NCBI GenBank assembly: GCA_036502625.1
Contig: DASXYG010000115.1
Location: forward strand, 1 to 40,355
DNA: 40,355 nucleotides
Direction: 5' to 3'
DNA from: DASXYG01 sp036502625
GTDB lineage: Bacteria > Actinomycetota > Actinomycetes > Streptosporangiales > Streptosporangiaceae
The position numbers were made by a program, and so were the translations under genes. Below, one piece after another: positions 24,483 through 32,819 of the stretch. Position 1 is the first letter of the stretch, and each line of letters starts with the position of its first letter. A model generated the notes under the pieces. The model was not told where the DNA came from and searched no databases. It worked only from the letters and a program-made list of their open reading frames with translations.

Positions 24483-25790
24483 ATGACGACCACCACGCAC
24501 CCGCCGCGCGCCTCCCGCGAGGCACGGCGCGCCGGCATCGCCTCGTTCATCGGCACCACGATCGAGTGGTACGACTTCTACATCTACAGCACCGCGTCCG
24601 CGCTGGTGCTGGGCAAGCTGTTCTTCCCGTCCACCGGCGCGGGCACCGGCATGCTGGCCTCGTTCGCCACGCTGTGGGTCGGCTTCCTGGCGCGGCCGAT
24701 CGGCGGCGCCGTGTTCGGCCACATCGGCGACCGCATCGGCCGCAAACGCGCGCTGATCATCACGCTGCTGATGATGGGCGCCGCGACGACGCTGGTCGGC
24801 GTGCTCCCGGCGTACGGGTCCATCGGCGTGGCCGCGCCCGTGCTGCTCGTCGTGCTGCGGGTCGTGCAGGGCGTGGCCGTGGGCGGCGAGTGGGGCGGCG
24901 CCGTGCTGATCGGCTACGAGCACGCGCCGCGCGGCCGCGGCATCTCCTTCGGCGCGTTCGCGCAGCAGGGCTCGCCGGCCGGGTCGATCCTGGCCACGGC
25001 GGTGTTCGCGCTGGTGTCGCTGCTGCCGGACACCGCGTTCGACGCCTGGGGCTGGCGGGTGCCGTTCCTGTTCTCCGCCGTGCTGATCGTGGTGGGCCTG
25101 GTGATCCGGCTGCGGGTCACGGAGTCGCCGCGGTTCGCGGAGGCCAAGGAACGGCAGGACGTCGCGCGGGTGCCGCTCGGCGAGGTGCTGCGCGCGGCGC
25201 CGGAGCGGCTGGTGCTCGGGGTGCTGGCCAGCTCCATCGGCATCGCCGCGACGTACTTCATCACCACGTTCATCCTGGCCTGGTCGACGACCGACCTGAA
25301 GATGGACCGGTCCACCATGCTGAACGTGCTGCTCGTCTACAGCGTCGCGCAGTTCGTCACGCAGCCGTTCGGCGTGAAGCTGGCCGAGCGGTACGGCGTG
25401 TCCCGCACCGTCGCCACCCTGCTCACGGTCAACCTGGTCACGGTGCCGCTGATGTACGTCCTGGTGGGCACGGCCCACCCGGTCACGGCCGCGGTGGGCA
25501 TCGCGGTCGTGGGCGTGACCGGCGGGATGAACTACGCGCTCCTGGCGGGCGTGCTGGTGCAGGCGTTCCCCGTACGGGTCCGCTACACGGCGATCTCGAT
25601 GTCGTACCAGCTCTGCTCGGCGCTGATCGGCGGCACGGCGCCGCTGGTCGGCGAGTGGCTGTTCGCGCTCGGCGGCGACTCGATCGTGCCGGTCGCGGCG
25701 TACCACATGCTGCTGGTGGCGGTCTCGCTGGTCTGCTCGCTGGTGGTCATCTCACTGGGCGCACGTGTACGGGCTGAGGAGGCGGCATGA
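24483..25790 (+). CDS. MHS-family MFS importer 2
   Basis: This 435-aa, 12-TM metabolite:H+ symporter has the same fingerprint as importer 1: FIGTTIEWYDFYIYSTASAL, FGHIGDRIGRKRALI and VGGEWGGAVLIGYEHAP. Its second half differs clearly from that of importer 1, with its own segments such as VLASSIGIAATYFITTFILA. The ATG abuts the stop of oxidoreductase 1 with no gap, and the stop overlaps oxidoreductase 2 by ATGA. Two importers in one operon suggest two related substrates, or one for substrate and one for an intermediate. Confidence 0.93.
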   Translation: MTTTTHPPRASREARRAGIASFIGTTIEWYDFYIYSTASALVLGKLFFPSTGAGTGMLASFATLWVGFLARPIGGAVFGHIGDRIGRKRALIITLLMMGAATTLVGVLPAYGSIGVAAPVLLVVLRVVQGVAVGGEWGGAVLIGYEHAPRGRGISFGAFAQQGSPAGSILATAVFALVSLLPDTAFDAWGWRVPFLFSAVLIVVGLVIRLRVTESPRFAEAKERQDVARVPLGEVLRAAPERLVLGVLASSIGIAATYFITTFILAWSTTDLKMDRSTMLNVLLVYSVAQFVTQPFGVKLAERYGVSRTVATLLTVNLVTVPLMYVLVGTAHPVTAAVGIAVVGVTGGMNYALLAGVLVQAFPVRVRYTAISMSYQLCSALIGGTAPLVGEWLFALGGDSIVPVAAYHMLLVAVSLVCSLVVISLGARVRAEEAA

Positions 25791-27154
25791 CGGTCAACGG
25801 CGGCGTCTCGTTCTGGTACCGGCAGATCGGCCTGCCGCGGCGGCGCGACCCGCTCGACGGCGCGGTCGAGGCGGACGTGTGCGTGGTCGGCGGCGGGTTC
25901 ACCGGGCTGTGGACGGCGTACTACCTGAAGAAGGCCGACCCCGCGCTGCGCGTGGTCGTCGTGGAGAAGGAGTTCGCCGGGTTCGGGGCGTCCGGGCGCA
26001 ATGGCGGCTGGCTGAGCCCGGCGATCGCCGGCGCGCCGCGCACGTACGCCAGGGCGCGCGGCGCCGCGTCGGTGGTGGCGCTGCAGGAGGCGATGAACGC
26101 CGCGGTCGACGAGGTCATCGCGGTCGCCGCGGACGAGGGCATCGACGCCGACATCGTGAAGGGCGGTGTGCTGCGGGTGGCCCACGCGCCCGCGCAGCTC
26201 GCCCGGATGCGGGCCTCGATGGCGGAGCAGCGGCGGTGGGGCGGCGACGCGGTCACGCTGTCCGCGCGCGAGGTCACCGACCGCATCGACGTCGCCGGCG
26301 CGCTCGGCGGCGTGTACGACCCGCAGGCCGCGCGCGTCCACCCGGCGAAGCTGGTCCAGGGGCTGGCCGGGGCGGTGGCGCGGCTGGGCGTGACGATCTA
26401 CGAGTCGACGCCGGTGACCGCGATCGAGCCGGGGCGGGCGCGCACGCCGTTCGGCGACGTACGGGCGCGATACGTCATCCGGGCCACCGAGGGCTTCACG
26501 GCGGGCATCTCGGGGGAGCGGCGCACGTGGCTGCCGATGAACTCGTCCATGATCGCCACCGAGCCGCTGCCGCCCGAGACGTGGCGGGCCATCGGGTGGG
26601 ACGGCTGCGAGCTGCTCGGCGACGAGGCGCACGCGTACATGTACGCGCAGCGCACGGCCGACGGGCGGATCGCGATCGGCGGGCGCGGCATCCCGTACCG
26701 GTTCGGGTCCCGTACGGACCGGCGGGGCCGCACCCAGGCGTGGACGGTGCGCGAGCTGCACGCCATCCTGGCGAAGATGTTCCCCGCGGCGGCCACCGCG
26801 CGCGTCGACCACGCGTGGTGCGGGGTGCTCGGCGTGCCGCGCGACTGGTGTTCCAGCGTCGACCTGGACCGCTCCACCGGGCTCGGTTACGCGGGTGGCT
26901 ACGTCGGCCACGGCGTGACCACCACGAACCTCGCGGGCCGTACCCTCGCCGACCTGGTCACCGGCGCCGACTCCGGTCTCGTACGGCTGCCCTGGGTCGG
27001 CCACCACGTGCGCAAATGGGAGCCCGAACCGCTGCGCTGGCTGGGCGTACGCGGCATGTACGTCGCGTACCGCGCCGCCGACCGGGCCGAGGAGGGCACC
27101 CGCGTCACGACGTCGCCGATCGCCCGGATCGCCGACCGCGTCAGCGGGCGGTGA
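25787..27154 (+). CDS. FAD-dependent oxidoreductase 2 (DadA/PuuB-like)
   Basis: This 455-aa close paralogue of oxidoreductase 1 has VCVVGGGFTGLWTAYYLKKA for FAD binding, GFGASGRNGGWLSPAIAG, and the same C-terminal GYVGHGVTTTNLAGRTLADL. Differences cluster around residues 85-190, between the FAD motif and the RARTPFGDVRARYV segment, and this may change substrate choice. The start codon overlaps MHS2 by four bases. The last 14 bases overlap the 3' end of the convergent molybdenum hydroxylase gene, leaving no room for a terminator between them. Confidence 0.92.
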   Translation: MTVNGGVSFWYRQIGLPRRRDPLDGAVEADVCVVGGGFTGLWTAYYLKKADPALRVVVVEKEFAGFGASGRNGGWLSPAIAGAPRTYARARGAASVVALQEAMNAAVDEVIAVAADEGIDADIVKGGVLRVAHAPAQLARMRASMAEQRRWGGDAVTLSAREVTDRIDVAGALGGVYDPQAARVHPAKLVQGLAGAVARLGVTIYESTPVTAIEPGRARTPFGDVRARYVIRATEGFTAGISGERRTWLPMNSSMIATEPLPPETWRAIGWDGCELLGDEAHAYMYAQRTADGRIAIGGRGIPYRFGSRTDRRGRTQAWTVRELHAILAKMFPAAATARVDHAWCGVLGVPRDWCSSVDLDRSTGLGYAGGYVGHGVTTTNLAGRTLADLVTGADSGLVRLPWVGHHVRKWEPEPLRWLGVRGMYVAYRAADRAEEGTRVTTSPIARIADRVSGR

Positions 27155-29417
27155 GCGCCTCCCAGACGCGGCGCGGTGTGGCGGGCATGTCGATGTGCCG
27201 GATTCCGAGGTGGGCGAGCGCGTCGACGACCGCGTTGTGCACGGCGGGGGTGGCGCCGATGGTGCCGGCCTCGCCGATGCCCTTCGCGCCCAGCGGGTTC
27301 ATCGGCGTGGGGGTCTCCATCGTGACCAGCTCGAAGCTGGGCAGCTCGGCGGCGGAGACGAACGCGTAGTCGGCGAAGGTGCTGTTCTGCGGGTTGCCGT
27401 CGGCGTCGTACGTCACCTCCTCGAACAGCGCCTGGGCCACGCCCTGGGCGATGCCGCCGTGGCGCTGGCCGTCGGCGATCAGCGGGTTGAGGATGGTGCC
27501 GGCGTCGTCCACGGTGATCACGCGGCGCAGCACCACCTTGCCCGTCTCGGTGTCGACCTCCACGGCGGCCAGGTGGGCGCCGAACGGGAACGTCGGGCCG
27601 CCGGCGCTGAACATCGTCGCGACCGACAGCGGCTCGGACGCGGCCAGCTCGGCGAACGTGACCGCCGACGCGGGCGTGCCCGCCACGGCGATCGCGGCGC
27701 GGTCGGTGTCGACGACCAGGTCGTCCGGGTTGGCCTCCAGCAACTCCGCGGCGCGCCTGCGGGCCACGTCGACCAGCTCGGCGGTGGCCTGGTGGACGGC
27801 GGCGCCGCCCTGCTGGAGGCTGCGCGACGCGACCGTGCCGCCGCCCTCGGGCACGAGGTCGGTGTCGCCGTGCAGCACGGTGATCTTGTCGATGCCGATG
27901 CCGAGCTGGTCGCTGACCAGCATGGCCCACGCCGTCGCGTGGCCCTGGCCGTGCGGCGACGTGCCGGTCAGCACGGTCACGGTGCCGTCGGCGTGCACCT
28001 CGACGGTCGCGTTCTCGCCCAGCCCGTTCGGCCCCTCGGCCGCGCCGGTGATCTCGACGTACGCGGACAGCCCGATGCCGAGCTGGACGACGTCGCCGCG
28101 CGCCCGCCGTTCGGCCTGCTCGGCGCGCAGCTCCGCGTAGCCGCCCGCCTCCAGCACCAGGTCAAGCGCCTCGGCGTACGCGCCGCTGTCGTACAGGGCG
28201 CCGCCCTTGGTCTGGAACGGGAACGCCTCAGGCGGCACCACGTTGCGGCGGCGCACCTCGGCGGGGTCCATGCCGATCTCCGCGGCGAACATGTCGACGG
28301 CGCGCTCGATGGCCGCGGTCGCCTCGGGCCGCCCGGCGCCGCGGTACGCGCTGATCGGCGTCGTGTTCGTCACCACGGCGCGGGCCCGCGCGGACAGCCG
28401 CGGCACGTCGTACACGCCCGGCGCCATCAGGCAGGTCAGGGCCGGCAGCATGCCGCCGAGCTTCGGGTACGCGCCGGCGTCCTGGAGCACCTCGATGGCG
28501 TACGCGAGCAGCGTGCCGTCGCGCCGGCCGCCGATGGTCACCTGCTGGACCTGCGCGCGCCCGTGCGGCATCGTGACCAGGTTCTCCGAGCGGGTCTCCA
28601 CCCAGCGCACCGGGCGGCCGAGGCGGCGCGCCAGCCAGCCGAGCACCACGTGCTCGGGTTCCGCGCCGGACTTCGCGCCGAAGCCGCCGCCGACGTCCGG
28701 CGTGATCACCCGTACGGCGCCGGGGTCGAGGCCGAGCGCCGCGGTGAGCACCGCCTTGCTGCCCTGCGCGCCCTGGCTCGGGGTCCAGATCACGAGCCGG
28801 TCGTCGTCCATGGCCGCGGCGCACGCGCGGACCTCCAGCGGCGCCGGGGCGAGCCGCTGGTTGAGGAACTCCTGCGCGACCACGACCTCGCAGTCGGCGA
28901 ACAGGTCGGGCTGGGGCTGGCCGCCGTACTCGGCGACGGTGTTCGTCCCGGCGGCCGGGAACAGCAGCTCGCCGTCGGCGGCGGCGTCGCGCGGGTCGAC
29001 GACGGCGGCCATCGGCTCGATGTCCACCTCGACCAGCTCGGCGGCGTCCTCGCCCTGGGAGCGCCGCTCGGTGACCACCGCCGCGACGGCCTCGCCGACG
29101 AACCGTACGACGCCGTCGGCGAGCACCGGCTGGGCCATCTCGGCGCTCCACTCCGGCGAGAACGTCGCGATCGGGGCCACGCCGCCGTCGCCGCCGCGCA
29201 GGTCGTCCGCGGTGACCACGGCCAGCACGCCCGGCGCCGCCCGCGCGGCCGTGACGTCCACCGCCATGAGCCGCCCGTGCGCGATCGACGACCGGACGAA
29301 CGTGACGTACGCCGCGCCGGTCAGCCGTTCGTCGTCCAGGTCGTCGGTGTAGACGCCCCCGGAGGTCAGCAGGCGCGGATCCTCGATCCGTTCCACCCGG
29401 TTGCCGAGAATGCTCAT
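27141..29417 (-). CDS. Xanthine dehydrogenase/CoxL-family molybdopterin subunit
   Basis: This 758-aa large subunit of a molybdenum hydroxylase opens MSILGNRVERIEDPRLLTSG. It has GGGFGAK at 243-249 for cofactor binding and AYRGAGRPEA at 357-366, the form II-type loop that lacks the Cys of true CO dehydrogenase (AYRCSFR). The C-terminal GAKGIGEAGTIGATPAV carries the expected catalytic Glu. Such enzymes hydroxylate aldehydes or N-heterocycles. ATG 29417 follows aggagag; the longer open frame upstream belongs to the opposite reading of the serine hydrolase. No FAD (medium) or [2Fe-2S] (small) subunit gene is in the window, so partners must be elsewhere. It converges on the FAD/MHS operon and lies 26 bp after the secreted hydrolase. 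Confidence 0.92.
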   Translation of the reverse strand: MSILGNRVERIEDPRLLTSGGVYTDDLDDERLTGAAYVTFVRSSIAHGRLMAVDVTAARAAPGVLAVVTADDLRGGDGGVAPIATFSPEWSAEMAQPVLADGVVRFVGEAVAAVVTERRSQGEDAAELVEVDIEPMAAVVDPRDAAADGELLFPAAGTNTVAEYGGQPQPDLFADCEVVVAQEFLNQRLAPAPLEVRACAAAMDDDRLVIWTPSQGAQGSKAVLTAALGLDPGAVRVITPDVGGGFGAKSGAEPEHVVLGWLARRLGRPVRWVETRSENLVTMPHGRAQVQQVTIGGRRDGTLLAYAIEVLQDAGAYPKLGGMLPALTCLMAPGVYDVPRLSARARAVVTNTTPISAYRGAGRPEATAAIERAVDMFAAEIGMDPAEVRRRNVVPPEAFPFQTKGGALYDSGAYAEALDLVLEAGGYAELRAEQAERRARGDVVQLGIGLSAYVEITGAAEGPNGLGENATVEVHADGTVTVLTGTSPHGQGHATAWAMLVSDQLGIGIDKITVLHGDTDLVPEGGGTVASRSLQQGGAAVHQATAELVDVARRRAAELLEANPDDLVVDTDRAAIAVAGTPASAVTFAELAASEPLSVATMFSAGGPTFPFGAHLAAVEVDTETGKVVLRRVITVDDAGTILNPLIADGQRHGGIAQGVAQALFEEVTYDADGNPQNSTFADYAFVSAAELPSFELVTMETPTPMNPLGAKGIGEAGTIGATPAVHNAVVDALAHLGIRHIDMPATPRRVWEALTAR

Positions 29418-29443
29418 GGTCTCTCCTGGGGGGTGAGCGCCCG

Positions 29444-30406
29444 CTATTCGCCGCCGACCTGGAACGGCGCGGAGCCGTCCGAGCCGTTGGAGATCCGGTT
29501 CGGCTGGGACATCTGGACGGCGGTCTTCGCGCCCGGGTTCAGGTCGCGGTGGACCAGCCGGGAGACGCGTTCGACCGTGGTGACGCCGTACGACATCGAC
29601 GGATTGTTGTAGCTCAGGACGTCGATCATGTAGTCGTGGCCGGAGCCGTTGAACGTGCCGAGGCTGTTGATGCGCCAGCCGTGCGTGGAGCGCGGCAGCC
29701 AGCCGTTCTTGACGTGCACGGTCACGCCGTGCGGCGCGCCCGCCGGGGTGCCCCAGCGCTGCGACCTCGTCACGTTCTTCATGAGGTACTGGACGTACCT
29801 GCGGCTCTTCGGGCCGATGACCTTGTTGTCGCGGGTGAGCAGGCGCAGCAGCGTCAGCTCGTTGTTCGCGGTGACCTGCGTCAGGCCCCAGTAGCCGCCG
29901 GAGCCGAGCCTCGTGCTGGTCATTCCGGCGGCGTGCAGGAAGCCGTTCAGCGACGCGCGGCCGGTCTTGTTCCACAGCGCGGACGCCGCGTTGTTGTCCG
30001 ACTTCGTGATCATCTTCCAGGCCAGCGACCGCTGGCTCTTGGTGATCCTGCCGTGCGTCTTGCGCAGGAACGCGGAGATGATCGTGGCCTTCACGATGCT
30101 CGCGGAGTCGAAGTGCTTGCGCTGCCGCCACTGGCAGGTGAGGTGCTTCTTCCGGTCGTACACGCCGATCGCGGCGTAGCTGCGGCGCGACTTCAGCGAC
30201 TTCACGATGTCGGCGGAGAGCTTCTTCGCGATGTACGGGTGCGCGGTCGAGTGGCAGATCTGGACCGCGGCCGCGCGTGCGGCGTGCGCGGGGTGAACGG
30301 GGGCCTGCGCGTCCGCCGCGACCGCCGGGACGACGCCCGCGATCAGCACCGTCGGCAGGACAAGCGGCAGCGCGCGGCGCAGCCGTCGAGTGGAGTTCCG
30401 TCCCAT
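29444..30406 (-). CDS. Secreted serine hydrolase, class A beta-lactamase fold
   Basis: This 320-aa exported protein has an Arg-rich n-region, a hydrophobic core PLVLPTVLIAGVVPAVA and probable cleavage near residue 31. The penicillin-binding/beta-lactamase triad is visible: S103-I-V-K106, S136-D-N138 and K233-N-G235 (usually KTG). A class A Glu166-type ExxLN motif is not obvious, so a lactamase is less likely than a peptidase or esterase of this fold. The mature part is rich in Lys, Ser and Asn, unlike its neighbours, which suits a secreted cell-wall-binding protein. The ribosome-binding site is weak. It lies just upstream of the molybdenum hydroxylase gene on the same strand, although no functional link is evident. 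Confidence 0.87.
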   Translation of the reverse strand: MGRNSTRRLRRALPLVLPTVLIAGVVPAVAADAQAPVHPAHAARAAAVQICHSTAHPYIAKKLSADIVKSLKSRRSYAAIGVYDRKKHLTCQWRQRKHFDSASIVKATIISAFLRKTHGRITKSQRSLAWKMITKSDNNAASALWNKTGRASLNGFLHAAGMTSTRLGSGGYWGLTQVTANNELTLLRLLTRDNKVIGPKSRRYVQYLMKNVTRSQRWGTPAGAPHGVTVHVKNGWLPRSTHGWRINSLGTFNGSGHDYMIDVLSYNNPSMSYGVTTVERVSRLVHRDLNPGAKTAVQMSQPNRISNGSDGSAPFQVGGE

Positions 30407-30495
30407 GGTGGTTCAGGATGTCAGACCGCGCCACGGGACTCGCCGATGCGCCACGGTGTGTCCGGCATTGGCCGCCGGATCGGCCGGGTCGGCCG

Positions 30496-31224
30496 CTACG
30501 GCAGGAGCCCGCGGGCCCGCGCCAATGCGCAGGCCGACAGCGTGAAGCCGTCGCTCACCCGGCCGTCCGCGATCCATTCGCCGAGCTCGGCGGGCGAGAC
30601 GCGGCGTACGTCGTCGATGCCCTCCGCGGCGTCGGGCACCGGCGGGCCGTCCACGGCCGCGAGGAACACCTCGACGGCGGCCGCCGAGATGCCGGTGTCC
30701 GGGTGCACGGTGCCCAGATGGGTGAGCGTGCGCGCCGCCAGGCCGAGCTCCTCGGCGAGCTCGCGCTCCGCCGTGCGCGCGGGCTCCTCGCCCGGCTCGG
30801 CGAACCCGCGCGGCGCCTCCCACAGCCAGGCGCGCGGCGCGTGCCGGAAATGGCGGACGAGCAGCACCTCGGGCCCGTCCGCGCCGTCGGCGACCGGCAG
30901 CACGACCGAGCCGGCGCGCGGCGTGGCGGGCACCACGCGGATGTGCGAGCCGAGCCGCCCGTCGGGGAACCGCACGGCGTCGCGCACCAGCCACAGGTAG
31001 TCGTCGCGGTAGACCACGCCCACGTCGCCGTAGTCCGCGGGGATCCCGGCGCCGCGCATCCGGGCCCGTACGGACTCCGCGACGCACTCCCGCTCCACGG
31101 CGCCGTCCTCGATGGCCACCGCGTCCGTCGGGGCCGCCGCGAACAGGCCGGGCCGGTCGCGGCGGAGCTCGGTGTACGCGCGCAGCCGCCACGCGCGCCG
31201 CGCGGCGTCCTCGTCGTCAGTCAA
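30496..31224 (-). CDS. NUDIX hydrolase with N-terminal extension
   Basis: This 242-aa protein carries a perfect Nudix box at 140-162 (G-x5-E-x7-R-E-L-x-E-E-L-G-L, starting GFAEPGEEPARTAEREL), in an ADP-ribose pyrophosphatase-like context (VLLVRHFRHAPRAWLWEAPRGF). The first ~95 residues form a separate region with RDRPGLFAAAP and GDVGVVYRDDYLWLVRD, unlike plain ADP-ribose hydrolases. Substrate is a nucleoside diphosphate linked to some group, otherwise unknown. The start overlaps the 3' end of the upstream 522-aa gene by eight bases, so the two are almost certainly co-expressed. Confidence 0.92.
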   Translation of the reverse strand: MTDDEDAARRAWRLRAYTELRRDRPGLFAAAPTDAVAIEDGAVERECVAESVRARMRGAGIPADYGDVGVVYRDDYLWLVRDAVRFPDGRLGSHIRVVPATPRAGSVVLPVADGADGPEVLLVRHFRHAPRAWLWEAPRGFAEPGEEPARTAERELAEELGLAARTLTHLGTVHPDTGISAAAVEVFLAAVDGPPVPDAAEGIDDVRRVSPAELGEWIADGRVSDGFTLSACALARARGLLP

Positions 31225-32785
31225 GCGCGTTCCTCACCTCGTCCTCGACGTCGCCCTCGGTCGCGGCGTCCCGCCCGGCGAGCAGCCGCTGCGCGTCCGG
31301 CATGCCCGGGAGGTCGGCCAGCTCCCTGACCAGCTCGGACCAGAACCGTCCGCCGGAGTCCACCCAGCCGTTGATCACCTGCGTACGCGTGTCGAGCGCC
31401 GCGTCGAGCGTACGGCGCTCCCGCCGGGCGGAGACCGCGCGCAGGCCGAGGCGCACGGTCACCTTCGCGGCCTCGGTCAGGAACGGCGCGGCGACGGCGC
31501 CGAGCACCGCGACCGTCATGCCGCCCGACTGCATCTCCAGCTCCAGCGCGGCGCCCGCGACCTCCACCGCGATGACCACCGCCATGCCGCGCGACCGGCG
31601 CCGCGGCACGCCGGGCCGGTCGCGCGCGGTGGCGATGCGCGTGGTCTCGCCGAGCAGGTCCAGGTACGCGCCGACCACGGCGGGCGCGCCGCGCAGCGGG
31701 TCGCCGAACATGTTCAGCGGGTCGGCGAGCAGCCCGCGCAGCGCGGTCATGTAGCCGGCCCAGGCCTCGGAGTGCCGGAGGTCCCAGACGTCGCGCATGG
31801 TCAGCTTCGCGAACGTGTCGATGAACAGCGTCTCCTGCACCGCGTCGAACGCGGTGCCGCGCAGCAGTTCGGCGAGCTGCTGCGCGGTGAGCGCGGCCGA
31901 GCGCCGCTTCACCGGCTCCCATTCCTGGAGGACCGTGCGGTGCAGCGCCCGCGCCGGGGTGAGCGCGAGGGTCTCCAGGCCGGTGGCCAGGTTCACGTTG
32001 TACGCGAGGTCGATCAGCTCCTTGACCTCGCGTACGTACGGCTTGTCGCGGTCGTAGCGGCCGAGCGCGGGGTCGGTGCCGGGCGCGGTGACGAACTCGG
32101 CGTACAGCCGCTCGCGGGTCGCGAACTCGTCGCGCGCGGCCAGGTCGGCGCACCGGGCGGTCACGTCGGCGAGCCGCGCCTTGATCCTCAGCGCGGTGTC
32201 GGTGTCGACGCCGAGGTCGCCGGCCAGCGTGGGGCCGTGCAGGTTGACCAGGGTCTGCGCGCGGCGGGTGAACGCGCCGGCCAGCCGCTTGCGGATCTGC
32301 TCGGCGTTCGCGCGCGGGTCGTCCCAGGAGTAGCGCAGGCAGTGGACGTGCGCCTCCTCGGCGATGCCCGTCCACGCGCCCCAGCCGTGCGCCAGCATCG
32401 TGTAGTTCGGCGCCTCCTGGCGCTCCAGGAACGCCGGCGGGTCGACCGGCCCCTGCTCGGCCAGCAGCATCTGCACGACCGCGCCCGAGCTGAGGAGCTT
32501 CGCGAACGCGTCGCGGCCGGGCCCGTCGTCGGTGAAGTCGCCGAACACGACCGGGTTGTTGTACAGGAACGCCCGGTTCACCACGACCTGCGGGCTGTTC
32601 ACCAGCGCCCGGATGTACTCGGCGCGCACATCGGCGGCCAGCGCGGGCCGTACGTCGGCCAGGTCGCGCCCGTCGTCGATCATCCCGGCGAGCAGCCCGC
32701 CGGGGACCCACTGGTTGTCCAGGCATTGCGCGACGACCGCCATCGGGTGCAGATCATCGAGCGTGAGCCTGCTGTAAGCGTTCAT
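31217..32785 (-). CDS. Unrecognised 522-aa protein coupled to the NUDIX gene
   Basis: I do not recognise this protein. It begins MNAYSRLTLDDLHPMAVVAQ. The N-terminal half has NSPQVVVNRAFLYNNPVVFGDF and LAHGWGAWTGIAEEAHVH; the middle is helix-rich with many Arg/Glu pairs. Two moderately hydrophobic stretches near 408-450 (GMAVVIAVEVAGAALELEM and GGMTVAVLGAVAAPFL) could be membrane-associated or buried. It has no signal peptide, zinc cluster or nucleotide-binding loop that I can see. Coding quality is good throughout. Upstream there is no Shine-Dalgarno sequence, but a TAAATT box ends eight bases before the ATG, so translation may be leaderless. It overlaps the NUDIX gene by eight bases. The pair could form a sensor/enzyme module, but that is only inference. 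Confidence 0.88.
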   Translation of the reverse strand: MNAYSRLTLDDLHPMAVVAQCLDNQWVPGGLLAGMIDDGRDLADVRPALAADVRAEYIRALVNSPQVVVNRAFLYNNPVVFGDFTDDGPGRDAFAKLLSSGAVVQMLLAEQGPVDPPAFLERQEAPNYTMLAHGWGAWTGIAEEAHVHCLRYSWDDPRANAEQIRKRLAGAFTRRAQTLVNLHGPTLAGDLGVDTDTALRIKARLADVTARCADLAARDEFATRERLYAEFVTAPGTDPALGRYDRDKPYVREVKELIDLAYNVNLATGLETLALTPARALHRTVLQEWEPVKRRSAALTAQQLAELLRGTAFDAVQETLFIDTFAKLTMRDVWDLRHSEAWAGYMTALRGLLADPLNMFGDPLRGAPAVVGAYLDLLGETTRIATARDRPGVPRRRSRGMAVVIAVEVAGAALELEMQSGGMTVAVLGAVAAPFLTEAAKVTVRLGLRAVSARRERRTLDAALDTRTQVINGWVDSGGRFWSELVRELADLPGMPDAQRLLAGRDAATEGDVEDEVRNALD

Positions 32786-32786
32786 C

Positions 32787-32803
32787 CCGGTGGAATTTAC
32801 CGG
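32787..32803 (-). promoter_or_regulatory. Promoter and inverted repeat of the 522-aa/NUDIX unit
   Basis: On the minus strand TAAATT (plus 32794-32799) ends eight bases before the start codon, fitting a -10 box of a leaderless mRNA. CCGGT (32787-32791) and ACCGG (32799-32803) flank it as a 5-bp inverted repeat with a 7-bp spacer. No clear -35 box is seen. Confidence 0.45.
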
Positions 32804-32819
32804 TTGCGCGCGTTATGCG

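Noticed and set aside
27141..29417. True aerobic CO dehydrogenase
   Set aside because: The active-site loop reads AYRGAGR and not AYRCSFR, and no CoxM or CoxS gene is adjacent.
29444..30406. Functional class A beta-lactamase
   Set aside because: SxxK, SDN and a KNG in place of KTG are present, but no clear ExxLN deacylation motif is seen, so only the fold is claimed.
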